Of a stretch of DNA of 64,000 nucleotides, positions 15,994 through 24,636 are shown in pieces. The notes under the pieces are model-generated. The model ran no database searches. It was not told the origin of the DNA and saw nothing but the letters and a program-made list of their open reading frames with translations. How positions within the stretch are numbered: the stretch's first letter is position 1; every line of letters starts with the position of its first letter. The position numbers and the translations under genes were made by a program. The stretch is from Ramlibacter monticola (GTDB lineage: Bacteria > Pseudomonadota > Gammaproteobacteria > Burkholderiales > Burkholderiaceae_C): contig NZ_JAEQNE010000001.1 of NCBI RefSeq assembly GCF_016722785.1, forward strand, positions 1,586,240 through 1,650,239. The letters run 5' to 3'.

Positions 15994-16749
15994 ATGGTTA
16001 GCGTTCGTTTGCTCGTCCCCGGTGTCCTGGCCTGCGCGTTGAACGTCGCGCTGGCGCAGGCCACGCCCCCCGCGCAGGCGGCTTCGGCCTCGCCGCCGCC
16101 CGCGCCGCGCCAGACCGAGAACACGGCGGAACTGGACGAAGTCTCGCGCCTGATGCGCGGCGGCAAGCTGCAGGAAGCGCTGGTGCTGGCCGACGCCGTC
16201 GCCCAATCGTATGAGGACCGCTATCGCCGCGGCAAGCGCCAGGTGTTCGCCTCGCGCGGCCCGGTCGAGAGCCAGGCCTACCTCAACGAGGTCGGGCGCG
16301 CACCCAGCCCCGGCAAGGAGGCCACCGAAGCCGGCATCTATCCGTCCACCTGGGGCGATGCGTACTACCTGAAGAGCTTCATCCTGACCGAGATGAAGCG
16401 CATGCCCGAGGCCAAGGCGGCCATCGAGGCCGCGGTGGCGCTCGCTCCGCACAACGCCGCCTACCGCGCGGAGCTGGGCCAGCTGCTGCTGAAGAACAAG
16501 GCGTGGGAAGAGGCCATCAAGGAGTTCAAGCGGGCCGAGAGCGACGCCCGCGAGTTCTCGCCCGGCACCGTGCGCAACCGCGAACTGGCCCGCGCCCTGC
16601 GCGGCCAGGCATTCGTGATGGTGGAGAAGAAGGACCTGGACGGCGCCGAGAAGCTGTACAACGAGTGCGTGAAGCTCGATCCGGCCGACCGCACGGCACA
16701 GGCCGAACTGCGCTACATCGCGCAGCTGCGCACCAAGGCGCCCAAGTAA
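15994..16749 (+). CDS. secreted tetratricopeptide-repeat protein
   Basis: A 251-residue protein with signal peptide (about 1-22, ending ALA-QA), a Pro/Ala-rich linker and TPR-like helical pairs. Repeats are visible at about 47-70 (LDEVSRLMRGGKLQEALVLA), 115-145 (AYYLKSFILTEMKRMPEAKA), 150-175 and 205-240 (GAEKLYNECVKLDPADRTAQ). TPR proteins of this kind mediate protein contacts in the periplasm. The ATG at 15994 has a strong GAGGAGG ribosome site. A direct repeat GTCAC-aattt-GTCAC (15962-15976) lies just before it. It is divergent from the YCII/sigma module and ends 4 bases from a second, convergent YCII gene. Specific role unknown. Confidence 0.78.
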   Translation: MVSVRLLVPGVLACALNVALAQATPPAQAASASPPPAPRQTENTAELDEVSRLMRGGKLQEALVLADAVAQSYEDRYRRGKRQVFASRGPVESQAYLNEVGRAPSPGKEATEAGIYPSTWGDAYYLKSFILTEMKRMPEAKAAIEAAVALAPHNAAYRAELGQLLLKNKAWEEAIKEFKRAESDAREFSPGTVRNRELARALRGQAFVMVEKKDLDGAEKLYNECVKLDPADRTAQAELRYIAQLRTKAPK

Positions 16750-16753
16750 GGCG

Positions 16754-17107
16754 TCAGAGGTAGCAGGGCGCCGTCTCCCGCACCTCCACGGTCGCCCATT
16801 CGGCGGCCGGGCAGCGGCGGGCGATGGCGAGGGCCTCTTCCTGGCTGTCGCAATCGAGCAGGAAGAAGCCGCCGACCATTTCCTTCGCTTCCGCGAACGG
16901 GCCGTCGAGCACCTGCGCCTGGCCGCCGCGCACCCGCACGCGCGCGGCCTTCTGCTGCGAGGCCAGCGATTCGACCGCGAGCAGCTTGTCCTGCCGCTTC
17001 AGCGTCTCGGCGAAATCGCGCATGCGCTGGAACACCGCCTCGCCCTCGGCGCGCGTGCGCGTGCCGCGCTGGGCCGGGTCTTCGACGATGAGGAGCATGT
17101 AGGCCAT
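16754..17107 (-). CDS. second YCII/DGPF domain protein
   Basis: A 117-residue YCII-related protein. The DGPF motif is present as VLDGPFAEAKEMVGGFF (near residues 67-83); the N-terminus MAYMLLIVEDP is the usual first strand. The start at 17107 is chosen because it begins the domain; an ATG four codons upstream is the alternative. It is separate from the first YCII gene by the TPR gene, but the nearby ECF42-type sigma factor could control it too. Reaction unknown. Confidence 0.85.
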   Translation of the reverse strand: MAYMLLIVEDPAQRGTRTRAEGEAVFQRMRDFAETLKRQDKLLAVESLASQQKAARVRVRGGQAQVLDGPFAEAKEMVGGFFLLDCDSQEEALAIARRCPAAEWATVEVRETAPCYL

Positions 17108-17138
17108 GCGGGGGATCATAAGGATTTCCCGCCATCCG

Positions 17139-17160
17139 CGTGACGGGGCGTCCCGTCACG
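17139..17160. terminator. perfect hairpin between the YCII and SDR genes
   Basis: CGTGACGGG (17139-17147) and CCCGTCACG (17152-17160) form a 9-bp stem with a 4-base loop. It lies in the 141-base space after the SDR gene (minus) and before the YCII start. It has no T-run on either strand, so it may be a Rho-dependent pause site for the long minus-strand operon rather than a classic terminator. A short palindrome GGGTCCGGACCC (17225-17236) lies nearer the SDR stop. Confidence 0.35.
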
Positions 17161-17248
17161 CCCGCGCCCGCGCGAGCATGCGCCCCGCCCCGAGCACCCA
17201 GAGCGCGCGGGGCGGTGCCCCCCTGGGTCCGGACCCGGACGGAGGGCG

Positions 17249-18085
17249 TCAGTCGACGAAGAAGTCGGGCACGAAGCGCGTGGTGCCGGGCGTCACCGAA
17301 TAGCGGTCGAGGTCCGTGTGCCCGTGCGCCGCGAGCAGTTCGTCGTCGATGTAGAAGTTGCCGCTGTTGCGCTCGTCCCGCACGTCCGAGGTCAGGACCA
17401 GGTACGCGGCATCGGCCAGGATCTCGGGCTTGCGGCAGGCGCCGATGTCGACGCCGGGGATCATCTGCAGCGCCGCCGTGGCGATGGCCGTGCGCGGCCA
17501 CAGGCTGTTGACCGCGATGCCGTACTTGCGGAATTCCCCCGCATGGCCGAGCGTGCACATGCTCATGCCGTACTTGGCCATGGTGTAGGCGGTGTGATGC
17601 TCGAACCAGCGGGTCTTCATCGACAGCGGCGGCGACATGCTGAGCACGTGCGGGTTGCGCCCGGCGGCGGCCGACTTCTTCAGCGCCGGCAGGCAGGCCT
17701 GGGTGCAGAGCCAGGTGCCGCGCGCGTTGATCCCGTTCATGAGGTCGTAGCGCTTGAGCGGCGTGTGCTCGGTGTCGGTGAGGCTGATCGCGCTGGCGTT
17801 GTTGACCAGGATGTCGATGCCGCCGAAGGTGACCACGGCGCGCTCGACGGCGTCCAGCACGGCAGCCTCGTCGCGGATGTCCACCTGCAGCGGCAGCGCC
17901 TGGCCGCCCGCCGCACGGATCTCCTCGGCCGCGCTGTAGATGGTGCCTGGAAGCCGGGGATCGGGCTCGGCGGTCTTGGCGGCGATGACGACGTTGGCGC
18001 CGTCGGCCGCCGCGCGCTTCGCGATCGCCAGGCCGATGCCGCGCGAGGCGCCGGTGATGAAGAGGGTCTTGTCCTTGAGGTCCAT
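17249..18085 (-). CDS. SDR family oxidoreductase (HSDL2-like)
   Basis: A 278-residue short-chain dehydrogenase. Cofactor motif TGASRGIG is at residues 11-18 and NNAS near 95; the catalytic pair is in HTAYTMAKYG. The linker AAKTAEPDPRLPGTIYSAAEE after the second strand is characteristic of the HSDL2/NAD(P)-dependent oxidoreductase group found in fatty acid and terpenoid catabolic clusters. Start at 18085 (MDLKDKT) has GGAGG upstream; the longer frame adds unrelated Arg-rich sequence. Last gene of the TetR-headed beta-oxidation operon; 82 bases follow the hydratase gene, so it could also have its own promoter. Confidence 0.85.
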   Translation of the reverse strand: MDLKDKTLFITGASRGIGLAIAKRAAADGANVVIAAKTAEPDPRLPGTIYSAAEEIRAAGGQALPLQVDIRDEAAVLDAVERAVVTFGGIDILVNNASAISLTDTEHTPLKRYDLMNGINARGTWLCTQACLPALKKSAAAGRNPHVLSMSPPLSMKTRWFEHHTAYTMAKYGMSMCTLGHAGEFRKYGIAVNSLWPRTAIATAALQMIPGVDIGACRKPEILADAAYLVLTSDVRDERNSGNFYIDDELLAAHGHTDLDRYSVTPGTTRFVPDFFVD

Positions 18086-18167
18086 GCGTTCGCGCCTCCT
18101 TCGTGCGTGCATCGTCGCCCCCGCCTCCGCGGGAGCGGCGGCCACGGGGCGCCCGCGGATTACCGCG

Positions 18168-18941
18168 TCAGAGCTTCGAGAAATCCGGCTTGCGCTTTTC
18201 CATGAAGGCCGTGAAGGCCTCCTTCGCCGCCGGCGCCACCAGCATGCGGCGGAAGCTCTCGCCTTCGTCCGCCATCTGCTGCAGCACCGCCTGCTGCTGC
18301 CCCTTCTTCATCAGGCGCTTGGTCTCGACCAGGCTCGCGAGCGGCTTGGCGGCCAGCTTGCGCGCCTGCGCCTGCGCGTAGCCATTCGCCTCGGTCGGCG
18401 GCAGCACGCGGTTCACCAGGCCCACTTCCAGCGCCGCTTCGGCCATGAAGGGCTCGCCGAGCAGCAGCGCCTCGGCCGCGCGGTGGTAGCCGAGGAGCTG
18501 CGGCGCCAGCAGGCTCGAAGCCGCCTCGGGGCACAGGCCCAGGTTCACGAAGGGCAGCGAGAACGCCGCGTTGTCGCCCGCGTACACCAGGTCGCAGTGG
18601 AACAGCATCGTGGTGCCGATGCCCACGGCCGGCCCGCACACGGCCGCGACCAGGGGCTTGCCCAGGCCCGCGATGCCGCGCAGGAAGCGGAACACCGGCG
18701 AATCCTCGCCCGAGGGCGGCTGGTTCAGGAAGTCGCCGATGTCGTTGCCGGCGCAGAACACCGTCTCGTGCCCCTGCACCAGCACCACCCGCACGGAGGC
18801 GTCCTCCTGGGCCCGCGCGATCGCGTCGGCGAGCGCGGCGTACATCGCGCCGGTCAGGGAGTTCTTGCGCGCGAGGCGGTTGAGGGTGAGGGTCATCACC
18901 CCGCCTTCGGCGTGCACCAGCACTTCGTCGTTCATCGTCAT
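18168..18941 (-). CDS. enoyl-CoA hydratase/isomerase family protein
   Basis: A 257-residue crotonase-fold enzyme, predicted to hydrate trans-2-enoyl-CoA or isomerise double bonds. The oxyanion-hole segments FCAGNDIGDFL (near residue 63) and CGPAVGIGTTMLFHCDLV (near 103) are present. One of the two usual catalytic glutamates is replaced by surrounding LGLCPEAASS (Glu retained near 138). The C-terminus has the FMEKRKPDF motif common in this subfamily. Start ATG at 18941 overlaps the stop of the DsbA-family gene (ATGA), showing coupling. Confidence 0.87.
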   Translation of the reverse strand: MTMNDEVLVHAEGGVMTLTLNRLARKNSLTGAMYAALADAIARAQEDASVRVVLVQGHETVFCAGNDIGDFLNQPPSGEDSPVFRFLRGIAGLGKPLVAAVCGPAVGIGTTMLFHCDLVYAGDNAAFSLPFVNLGLCPEAASSLLAPQLLGYHRAAEALLLGEPFMAEAALEVGLVNRVLPPTEANGYAQAQARKLAAKPLASLVETKRLMKKGQQQAVLQQMADEGESFRRMLVAPAAKEAFTAFMEKRKPDFSKL

Positions 18942-19528
18942 TGCAAGGCTTCTTTCACGAAATCGAGCCGGTCCTGGCCCCAGAACATCTCGCCGCCGAC
19001 GAAGAAGGTCGGCGCGCCGAACACGCCGCGCTGCACCGCCTCCTGGGTCGCGACCTTCAGGTCGTCCTTGATCGCGGGGTCGTTGGCCAGCGCCAGCATC
19101 TGCTCCGGATCGAAGCCGGCTTCGCGCAGCACCGCGCCGACGACGGCCGGATCGCCCATGTTGCGGCCGTCGACCCACATCGCGCGGAGCACCGCGTCGA
19201 CGAAGGCAACCATGCGCTGCGGCTCGCGCAGCTGCAGGCCCAGCACCATGCGCATCAGCGCCAGCGTGTTCACCGGGAAGAACGGATTGTGCTTGAACGG
19301 CACGCCGTAGCGCCGGGCGTAGCGCTGCAGGTCGTCCTGCATGTACTGGCCCTTGGCCGGCACCTCCATCGGCGAACGGTTGCCGGTGGCCTGGAACACG
19401 CCGCCCAGCAGGATCGGCCGGTACTCGATCTCGGCGCCGGCCTGCCGCACGATCCCGGGCAGCTGGGTCCAGGCGAGGTAGGTGGCGGGGCTGCCGACAT
19501 CGAAGAAGAATTCGACGGCTCGGGTCAT
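18938..19528 (-). CDS. DsbA-family 2-hydroxychromene-2-carboxylate isomerase-like protein
   Basis: A 196-residue thioredoxin/GST-kappa-fold protein. N-terminal EFFFDVGSPATYLAWTQLP and C-terminal FGAPTFFVGGEMFWGQDRL match the DsbA family group annotated as 2-hydroxychromene-2-carboxylate isomerase. The SPATY serine is the usual glutathione-contacting position. Members outside naphthalene pathways occur in fatty-acid operons with unknown substrates, as here. It overlaps the enoyl-CoA hydratase start by 4 bases and follows the SDR gene by 15 bases. Confidence 0.85.
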   Translation of the reverse strand: MTRAVEFFFDVGSPATYLAWTQLPGIVRQAGAEIEYRPILLGGVFQATGNRSPMEVPAKGQYMQDDLQRYARRYGVPFKHNPFFPVNTLALMRMVLGLQLREPQRMVAFVDAVLRAMWVDGRNMGDPAVVGAVLREAGFDPEQMLALANDPAIKDDLKVATQEAVQRGVFGAPTFFVGGEMFWGQDRLDFVKEALQ

Positions 19529-19543
19529 GGCAGGTCTCCTTGC

Positions 19544-20281
19544 TCAGAACTTCTCGATCCACGGCCGCAGGTCCAGCTCGTGGGTCCAGGCGTCGCGCGG
19601 CTGCGTGTGCAGCATCCAGTAGCTCTCGGCGATGTGCTCGGGGTTCAGGATGCCATCCTGGTCCTTCAGCGCATAGCGCTCGGGAAAATTCCCGCGGATG
19701 AATTCGGTGTCGATCGCGCCGTCGATGACGACGTGCGCGACGTGGATGCCGCGCGGGCCGAGCTCGCGCGCCATGCTCTGCGCCAGCGCCCGCAGCGCGT
19801 GCTTCGCCCCCGCGAAGGCGGCGAAGCTGGCGGAGCCCCGCAGCGAGGCCGTCGCGCCGGTGAACAGGATCGTGCCCTTGCCGCGCGGGGCCATGCAGCG
19901 CGCCGCCTGGCGGCCGTTGAGGAAGCCGGCGAAGCAGGCCATCTCCCAGACCTTGAAGTACCTGCGCGCCGTCTCCTCCAGGATGCTGGAGGCCACGTTG
20001 GCGCCGATGTTGAAGACCAGGACCTCGATGGGCCCGATGCGCGCCTCGATGTCCTCGTAGAGGGCCGCGACCTCGTCCTCCTTGCGGGCATCGGAGGCGA
20101 AGCCGTGGGCCTCGCCGCCCTCGGCCCGGATCCGGTCCAGCAGCGGCTGCAGCTTCTCCACGTTGCGGCGCGTGGCGCAGACGGCGTAGCCCCCGCGGGC
20201 GAAGCGGCGCGCGATGGCGCCGCCAGTGGCGTCGCCGGCGCCCACCACCAGCGCGACGGGGCGGCTCGAGTCTGCAGCCAT
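19544..20281 (-). CDS. SDR family oxidoreductase
   Basis: A 245-residue short-chain dehydrogenase with a variant cofactor loop VVGAGDATGGAIARRF at residues 12-27 in place of TGxxxGIG. The strand-4 motif is FNIGAN instead of NNAG, and the catalytic site is reduced: FAGAKHAL keeps the lysine but has Gly-Ala-x-x where Tyr usually stands (Phe-Ala-Gly-Ala-Lys). This is the non-canonical SDR group often found with acyl-CoA dehydrogenases; it may be a reductase with altered chemistry or a non-catalytic member. Start at 20281 follows the thioesterase fragment by 5 bases. Confidence 0.82.
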   Translation of the reverse strand: MAADSSRPVALVVGAGDATGGAIARRFARGGYAVCATRRNVEKLQPLLDRIRAEGGEAHGFASDARKEDEVAALYEDIEARIGPIEVLVFNIGANVASSILEETARRYFKVWEMACFAGFLNGRQAARCMAPRGKGTILFTGATASLRGSASFAAFAGAKHALRALAQSMARELGPRGIHVAHVVIDGAIDTEFIRGNFPERYALKDQDGILNPEHIAESYWMLHTQPRDAWTHELDLRPWIEKF

Positions 20282-20286
20282 GCGGC

Positions 20287-20466
20287 TCACTCCTTGCAGT
20301 AGACGACTTGGTGCGTGGTGGCCAGGAAGCTGCCGCCTTCGTCCCACGGCTGGCCGCCGTGGTCGAAATAGCCGCCGCCGAAGCCCTGGCCGCGCGCCTG
20401 CAGCAGCAGGTGGCCCGATCCCGTGGCCGCGAACTGCGCCGCGTCGACGTGATAGTAGACCGTCAT
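20287..20466 (-). pseudogene. C-terminal remnant of a hot-dog fold acyl-CoA thioesterase
   Basis: A 59-codon open frame, too short for routine gene calls, from ATG 20466 to TGA 20287. The translation (starting MTVYYHVDAAQFAATGSG, ending FLATTHQVVYCKE) looks like the last strands of a thioesterase of the 4HBT_3/TesB type, in which GYFDxxGQxWDExGxLLATTHQVVYxKE closes the domain. Full proteins are about 260-290 residues, so roughly the N-terminal three quarters is missing. It fits neatly between the thiolase (18 bases) and SDR (5 bases) genes with no other coding sequence, so a deletion inside the operon is likely. A functional small protein cannot be excluded. Confidence 0.55.
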
Positions 20467-20484
20467 GCGAAGGCGTGCATCCCC

Positions 20485-21693
20485 TCAGACGCGCTCGAAG
20501 ATGCCCGCGGCGCCCTGCCCCATGCCGACGCACATGGTCACCATGCCGTATTTCAGGTTCCTGCGGCGCAGCGCGTGCACGACGGTGGCGGCGCGGATCG
20601 CGCCGGTCGCGCCCAGCGGATGGCCGAGGGCGATCGCGCCACCCATCGGGTTGACCTTGGCGGGGTCGAGCCCCAGGGTGTCGATCACGGCCAGCGACTG
20701 CGCGGCGAAGGCTTCGTTCAGCTCGATCCAGTCGAGGGCGTCCTGCTTCAGGCCGGCGGACTTGAGCGCGGCCGGGATCGCCTCGATCGGGCCGATGCCC
20801 ATGATGTGGGGCGGCACGCCGCGGCTGGCGAAGCTGACGAAGCGGGCGAGCGGCTGCAGGCCGAAGCGTTTGACTGCGGCCTCGCTGGCGAGGATCAGTG
20901 CGCCGGCGCCGTCGGACGTCTGCGAGCTGTTGCCGGCCGTCACGCTGCCACGGGCGGCGAACACGGGCCTGAGCTTGCCCAGGGTTTCGACCGTGGTGTC
21001 GGGCCGGGCGCCTTCGTCGAGGCTCACCTTGCGCGTGCGGACGTCCACTTCCGCCGACTCGAGGTCGAGGGAGCGCTCGGCCACTTCGATCTCCGTGATC
21101 TCGTCGGCGAACTCGCCGGCCTGCATCGCGGCGATGGCCTTCATGTGCGAGCGGTACGCGAACTCGTCCTGCGCCTCGCGGGACACCTTCCACTGGCGCG
21201 CCACCTTTTCGGCGGTGAGGCCCATGCCGTAGGCGATGCCATAGGACTCGAGATCGTCGGGGTTGGCGAAGATGGAGGGCGACAGCGAGGGCGAGTTGCC
21301 CATCATCGGCACCAGGCTCATGCTCTCGGTGCCGGCGGCGATCATCACGTCGGCCTCGCCGACGCGGATGCGGTCGGCGGCCATCTGCACGGCGGAGAGG
21401 CCGGAGGCGCAGAAGCGGTTGACCGTGATGCCGCCGACGCTCTTGGGCAGTCCCGCGAGCACGGTGGCCACGCGCGCGACGTTGAGGCCTTGCGCCCCTT
21501 CGGGGATGGCGCAGCCGCAGATCACGTCTTCGACGGCCTGCGGGTCGAGCCCGGGAACCTGCGCCAGCGCGGACTTCAGCACCGCGGCAAGCAGATCGTC
21601 GGGCCGCGTGTTGCGGAAGAAGCCGCGATGGGAGCGCCCGATGGGGGAGCGGGTGGCGGCGACGATGTAGGCGTCCTGGATTTGTCGGGTCAT
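20485..21693 (-). CDS. acetyl-CoA C-acyltransferase (beta-ketothiolase)
   Basis: A 402-residue thiolase for the last step of beta-oxidation, splitting 3-ketoacyl-CoA with CoA. The nucleophile cysteine is in VNRFCASGLSAVQMA (near residue 96), the His in NEAFAAQSLAV (near 355), and the second Cys/His region in GGAIALGHPLGATGAIRA and MCVGMGQGAAGIFE. Length fits FadA/FadI-type thiolases. It is 28 bases downstream of the FadB-like gene, its natural partner. Start at 21693 (MTRQIQDAY) is the only reasonable ATG. Confidence 0.93.
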   Translation of the reverse strand: MTRQIQDAYIVAATRSPIGRSHRGFFRNTRPDDLLAAVLKSALAQVPGLDPQAVEDVICGCAIPEGAQGLNVARVATVLAGLPKSVGGITVNRFCASGLSAVQMAADRIRVGEADVMIAAGTESMSLVPMMGNSPSLSPSIFANPDDLESYGIAYGMGLTAEKVARQWKVSREAQDEFAYRSHMKAIAAMQAGEFADEITEIEVAERSLDLESAEVDVRTRKVSLDEGARPDTTVETLGKLRPVFAARGSVTAGNSSQTSDGAGALILASEAAVKRFGLQPLARFVSFASRGVPPHIMGIGPIEAIPAALKSAGLKQDALDWIELNEAFAAQSLAVIDTLGLDPAKVNPMGGAIALGHPLGATGAIRAATVVHALRRRNLKYGMVTMCVGMGQGAAGIFERV

Positions 21694-21721
21694 GGCTGTT
21701 CTTTCATCCTGTCCTGCTCCT

Positions 21722-24190
21722 TCAGTTCCGCACCGGCTTGCCCGTGCTCAGCATCCCCAGGATCCGCTCCTGCGTCTTCGGGTGCTGCACCAGCGCGCAG
21801 AAGGCCTTGCGTTCCAGCGCCATCAGGTAGTCCTCGGTCACCAGCGTGTTCGCGTCCACGTCGCCGCCCGTCACCACGTCGGCGATCAGGGAAGCGATGT
21901 GGAAGTCGTGCCGGCTGGCGAAGCCGCCGTCGCGCAGGTTCACGAGCTGGCCCTGGATGGTGGCCTTCGCGCTGCGGCCCGCCACCGGGAACATGCGCCG
22001 GTGCGGCGGACGGTAGCCCGCGTCGTACAGCGACTTCGCCTGCTGCAGCGCCACGTACAGGAGCTCGTCCTTGTTCGGCACGACGACGTCGCTGTCCAGC
22101 AGGTAACCCAGCTTGCGCGACTCGATGGCGCTGGTGCCCACCTTCGCCATCGCTGCCGCGGTGAAGCCCTCGGTGAGGAACTTCAGCAGGTCCTTGTCGG
22201 TGCTCGTGGCCGCGTTCTCCGCCGCGCGCCGCGCGATGTAGGTCAGGCCGCCGGCCCCCGGCACCAGCCCCACGCCCACCTCGACGAGGCCGATGTAGCT
22301 CTCCATCGCTGCCACGCGCCGGCTCGAATACAGGCCCAGTTCGCAGCCGCCGCCGAGCGCCAGCCCGCGGATGGCGGCCACCACCGGCACGCTCGCATAG
22401 CGCAGGCGCAGCATGGTCTGCTGCATGAAGCCCTCGGCATCCTCGATCGCCGCCACGCCCACCGCCACGAAGGCGGGCAGCGTGGACTCGAGGTCCGCGC
22501 CCGCGCTGAAAGGCTCGTCGCCGGACCAGATCACCAGCCCCTGGTACTCCTTCTCGGCCGCCTCGATCGCCTGCTGCAGCCCTTCGCACACCTCGGGGCT
22601 GATGGTGTGCATCTTGGTCTTCAGGCTGACGATCAGCACCTCGTGGTCGAGCGTCCAGAGGCGCAGGTTCTTGTCCTCGTGCACCGTCGTGCCGGCGGTC
22701 TCGAAGCGCGGCCCGGCCTCGCCGCGCAGCAGTTCCGGGAACAGCTGCCGGCCGTGCACGGGCAGCACGCGGCGCGGCTCGAAGCGGCCCGTCGTCGGAT
22801 TGAACGAGCCTTGCGCCGTGTGCACGCCACCCGCCTCGGCGACCGGCCCTTCGAACACCCAGCTTGGCAGCGGCGCATCCGACAGCGCCTTGCCGGCGGC
22901 GATGTCTTCCTGGATCCACTGCGCCACCTGCAGCCAGCCCGCCTCCTGCCACAGCTCGAAGGGGCCCTGCTTCATGCCGAAGCCCCAGCGCATCGCCTGG
23001 TCCACGTCGCGCGCGGTCTCGGCGATGGTGGCCAGGTGCACGGCCGCATAGTGGAAGCTGTTGCGCAGGATGGACCACAGGAAGCGGCCCTGCGCGCCGC
23101 TGGCATTGCGCAGCAGCTTCAGGCGCTCCGCCGCCGGCTTCTTCAGCATGCGGCCGTAGACCTCGTCGGCCTTCTCGCCGCCCGGGACGTAGTCGTTGCG
23201 GGCCAGGTCGAAGCGCAGGATGTCGCGGCCGACCTTCTTGTAGAAGCCGGCCCGGGTCTTCTGCCCCAGGTGGCCCTTCTCCAGCAGCGCCCGCAGCACT
23301 TCGGGCGTGCCGAAGCTGCCGTAGAACGGGTCGGTCTCGGCCGACAGCGTGTCCTGCAGCGTCTTGATCACGTGCGCCATCGTGTCCAGCCCCACCACGT
23401 CCGCGGTGCGGAAGGTGCCGCTGGAGGCCCGCCCAAGCTTCTTGCCGGTCAGGTCGTCCACCACGTCGAAGGTGAGGCCGAAGTTCTCCACCTCGCGCAT
23501 CGTGCCCAGCATGCCGGCGATGCCGACCCGGTTGGCGATGAAGTTGGGCGTGTCCTTGGCCCGCACCACGCCCTTGCCGAGACCGCTGGTGACGAAGCTC
23601 TCGAGGTCGTCCAGGATCTGCGGGCTGGTCGTCGGCGTGGCGATCAGTTCCACCAGGTACATGTACCGCGGCGGATTGAAGAAGTGGATGCCGCAGAAGC
23701 GCGGCTGGATCGCCTCCGGCAGCGCCTCCGACAGTTTCGTGATCGACAGCCCCGAGGTGTTCGAGGCCACGATCGCGTGCGGCGCGACGTGCGGCGCGAT
23801 CTTCCGGTACAGGTCCAGCTTCCAGTCCATGCGCTCGGCGATGGCCTCGATCACGAGGTCGCATTCGCCCAGCAGCGCCAGGTGCTCCTCGTAGTTGGCC
23901 TGCTGGATCAGCGCGGCGTCCTCGGGCACGCCCAGCGGCGAGGGCTTGAGCTTCTTCAGCCCTTCCACCGACTTCGTGACGATGCCGTTCTTCGGGCCTT
24001 CCCTGGCGGGCAGGTCGAACAGCACCACGGGCACCTTCACGTTGACGAGGTGCGCCGCGATCTGCGCGCCCATGACGCCGGCGCCGAGCACGGCGACCTT
24101 GCGCACCAGGAAGCGCTGCGCCGCCCTGGCCTTGCCTTCTTCCGACGCGGCCCTGCCGCCGACGCCGGTTCCGTCGTGTTCCTTGTACAC
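21722..24190 (-). CDS. 3-hydroxyacyl-CoA dehydrogenase / enoyl-CoA hydratase fusion (FadB-like)
   Basis: An 822-residue bifunctional beta-oxidation enzyme. Here the 3-hydroxyacyl-CoA dehydrogenase half comes first: VAVLGAGVMGAQIAAHLV (about 32-49) is the NAD-binding loop, SNTSGLSITKLSEAL and HFFNPPRYMYLVE follow. The hydratase half is C-terminal (about 470-720) with FSAGADL and GGGCELGLYSSRRVAA. This inverted order compared with E. coli FadB is usual for the 780-820 residue Burkholderiales enzyme. I chose GTG at 24190 because AAGGAG lies 5 bases upstream; the longer open frame overlaps the DUF2147 gene. The thiolase follows. Confidence 0.9.
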   Translation of the reverse strand: MYKEHDGTGVGGRAASEEGKARAAQRFLVRKVAVLGAGVMGAQIAAHLVNVKVPVVLFDLPAREGPKNGIVTKSVEGLKKLKPSPLGVPEDAALIQQANYEEHLALLGECDLVIEAIAERMDWKLDLYRKIAPHVAPHAIVASNTSGLSITKLSEALPEAIQPRFCGIHFFNPPRYMYLVELIATPTTSPQILDDLESFVTSGLGKGVVRAKDTPNFIANRVGIAGMLGTMREVENFGLTFDVVDDLTGKKLGRASSGTFRTADVVGLDTMAHVIKTLQDTLSAETDPFYGSFGTPEVLRALLEKGHLGQKTRAGFYKKVGRDILRFDLARNDYVPGGEKADEVYGRMLKKPAAERLKLLRNASGAQGRFLWSILRNSFHYAAVHLATIAETARDVDQAMRWGFGMKQGPFELWQEAGWLQVAQWIQEDIAAGKALSDAPLPSWVFEGPVAEAGGVHTAQGSFNPTTGRFEPRRVLPVHGRQLFPELLRGEAGPRFETAGTTVHEDKNLRLWTLDHEVLIVSLKTKMHTISPEVCEGLQQAIEAAEKEYQGLVIWSGDEPFSAGADLESTLPAFVAVGVAAIEDAEGFMQQTMLRLRYASVPVVAAIRGLALGGGCELGLYSSRRVAAMESYIGLVEVGVGLVPGAGGLTYIARRAAENAATSTDKDLLKFLTEGFTAAAMAKVGTSAIESRKLGYLLDSDVVVPNKDELLYVALQQAKSLYDAGYRPPHRRMFPVAGRSAKATIQGQLVNLRDGGFASRHDFHIASLIADVVTGGDVDANTLVTEDYLMALERKAFCALVQHPKTQERILGMLSTGKPVRN

Positions 24191-24207
24191 GGCAACTCCT
24201 TGTTGTT

Positions 24208-24636
24208 TCACTGCACCCGCACCCAGGTCTGCGTGCGGAAGAACGGCCCGATGTAGCCGCGCACCTGCAGCTTCTGCCCGCCTTCGACGGGCGCCATGCG
24301 CAGCGTGTATTCCTTGCCGTTCTCGGGGTCCAGGATCTTCCCGTTCTCCCAGGCGTCCTGGCCTTCCGCCTTCTTCGCGCCGCGGATGATCTCCAGTCCG
24401 TTGATGGCCTGGCCCTTGCGCTCGTCCCTGCACTCCTCGCAGGTCGGCTTGCCGTCCTTCTTGAGCGACTTCTCGATGCGCCCCGTGAGCACGCCGCCGT
24501 TGTCGACGATGCGGATCTCCGCCTTCGCCTCGCCGGTCTTGTCGTCGATGCTGCGCCACAGGCCGACGGGCGTCATCTGCGCGAACGCGCCGGACAGCGC
24601 GAACGCGGCACCGAGGAAGACGAGGGAGCGCATCAT
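24208..24636 (-). CDS. DUF2147 family secreted protein
   Basis: A 142-residue protein with signal peptide (about 1-20, ending AFA-QM). DUF2147 features: TPVGLWRSIDDKTGEAKAEIRI after cleavage and GYIGPFFRTQTWVRV at the end. A Cys-x-x-Cys pair (PTCEECRDE) is near residue 66. The family is of unknown function, with a lipocalin-like beta-barrel predicted. Genes of this family are regularly embedded between acyl-CoA dehydrogenase and FadB genes in Burkholderiales, as here. Start ATG 24636 overlaps the stop of the acyl-CoA dehydrogenase (ATGA). Confidence 0.85.
   Translation of the reverse strand: MMRSLVFLGAAFALSGAFAQMTPVGLWRSIDDKTGEAKAEIRIVDNGGVLTGRIEKSLKKDGKPTCEECRDERKGQAINGLEIIRGAKKAEGQDAWENGKILDPENGKEYTLRMAPVEGGQKLQVRGYIGPFFRTQTWVRVQ

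Noticed and set aside
17225..17236. GGGTCCGGACCC palindrome after the SDR gene
   Set aside because: Twelve symmetrical G+C-rich bases arise easily by chance here; no loop or T-run for a terminator.
20308..22164. A long plus-strand frame opposite thiolase and FadB-like genes
   Set aside because: Low-complexity translation; the minus strand encodes complete enzymes with catalytic residues.
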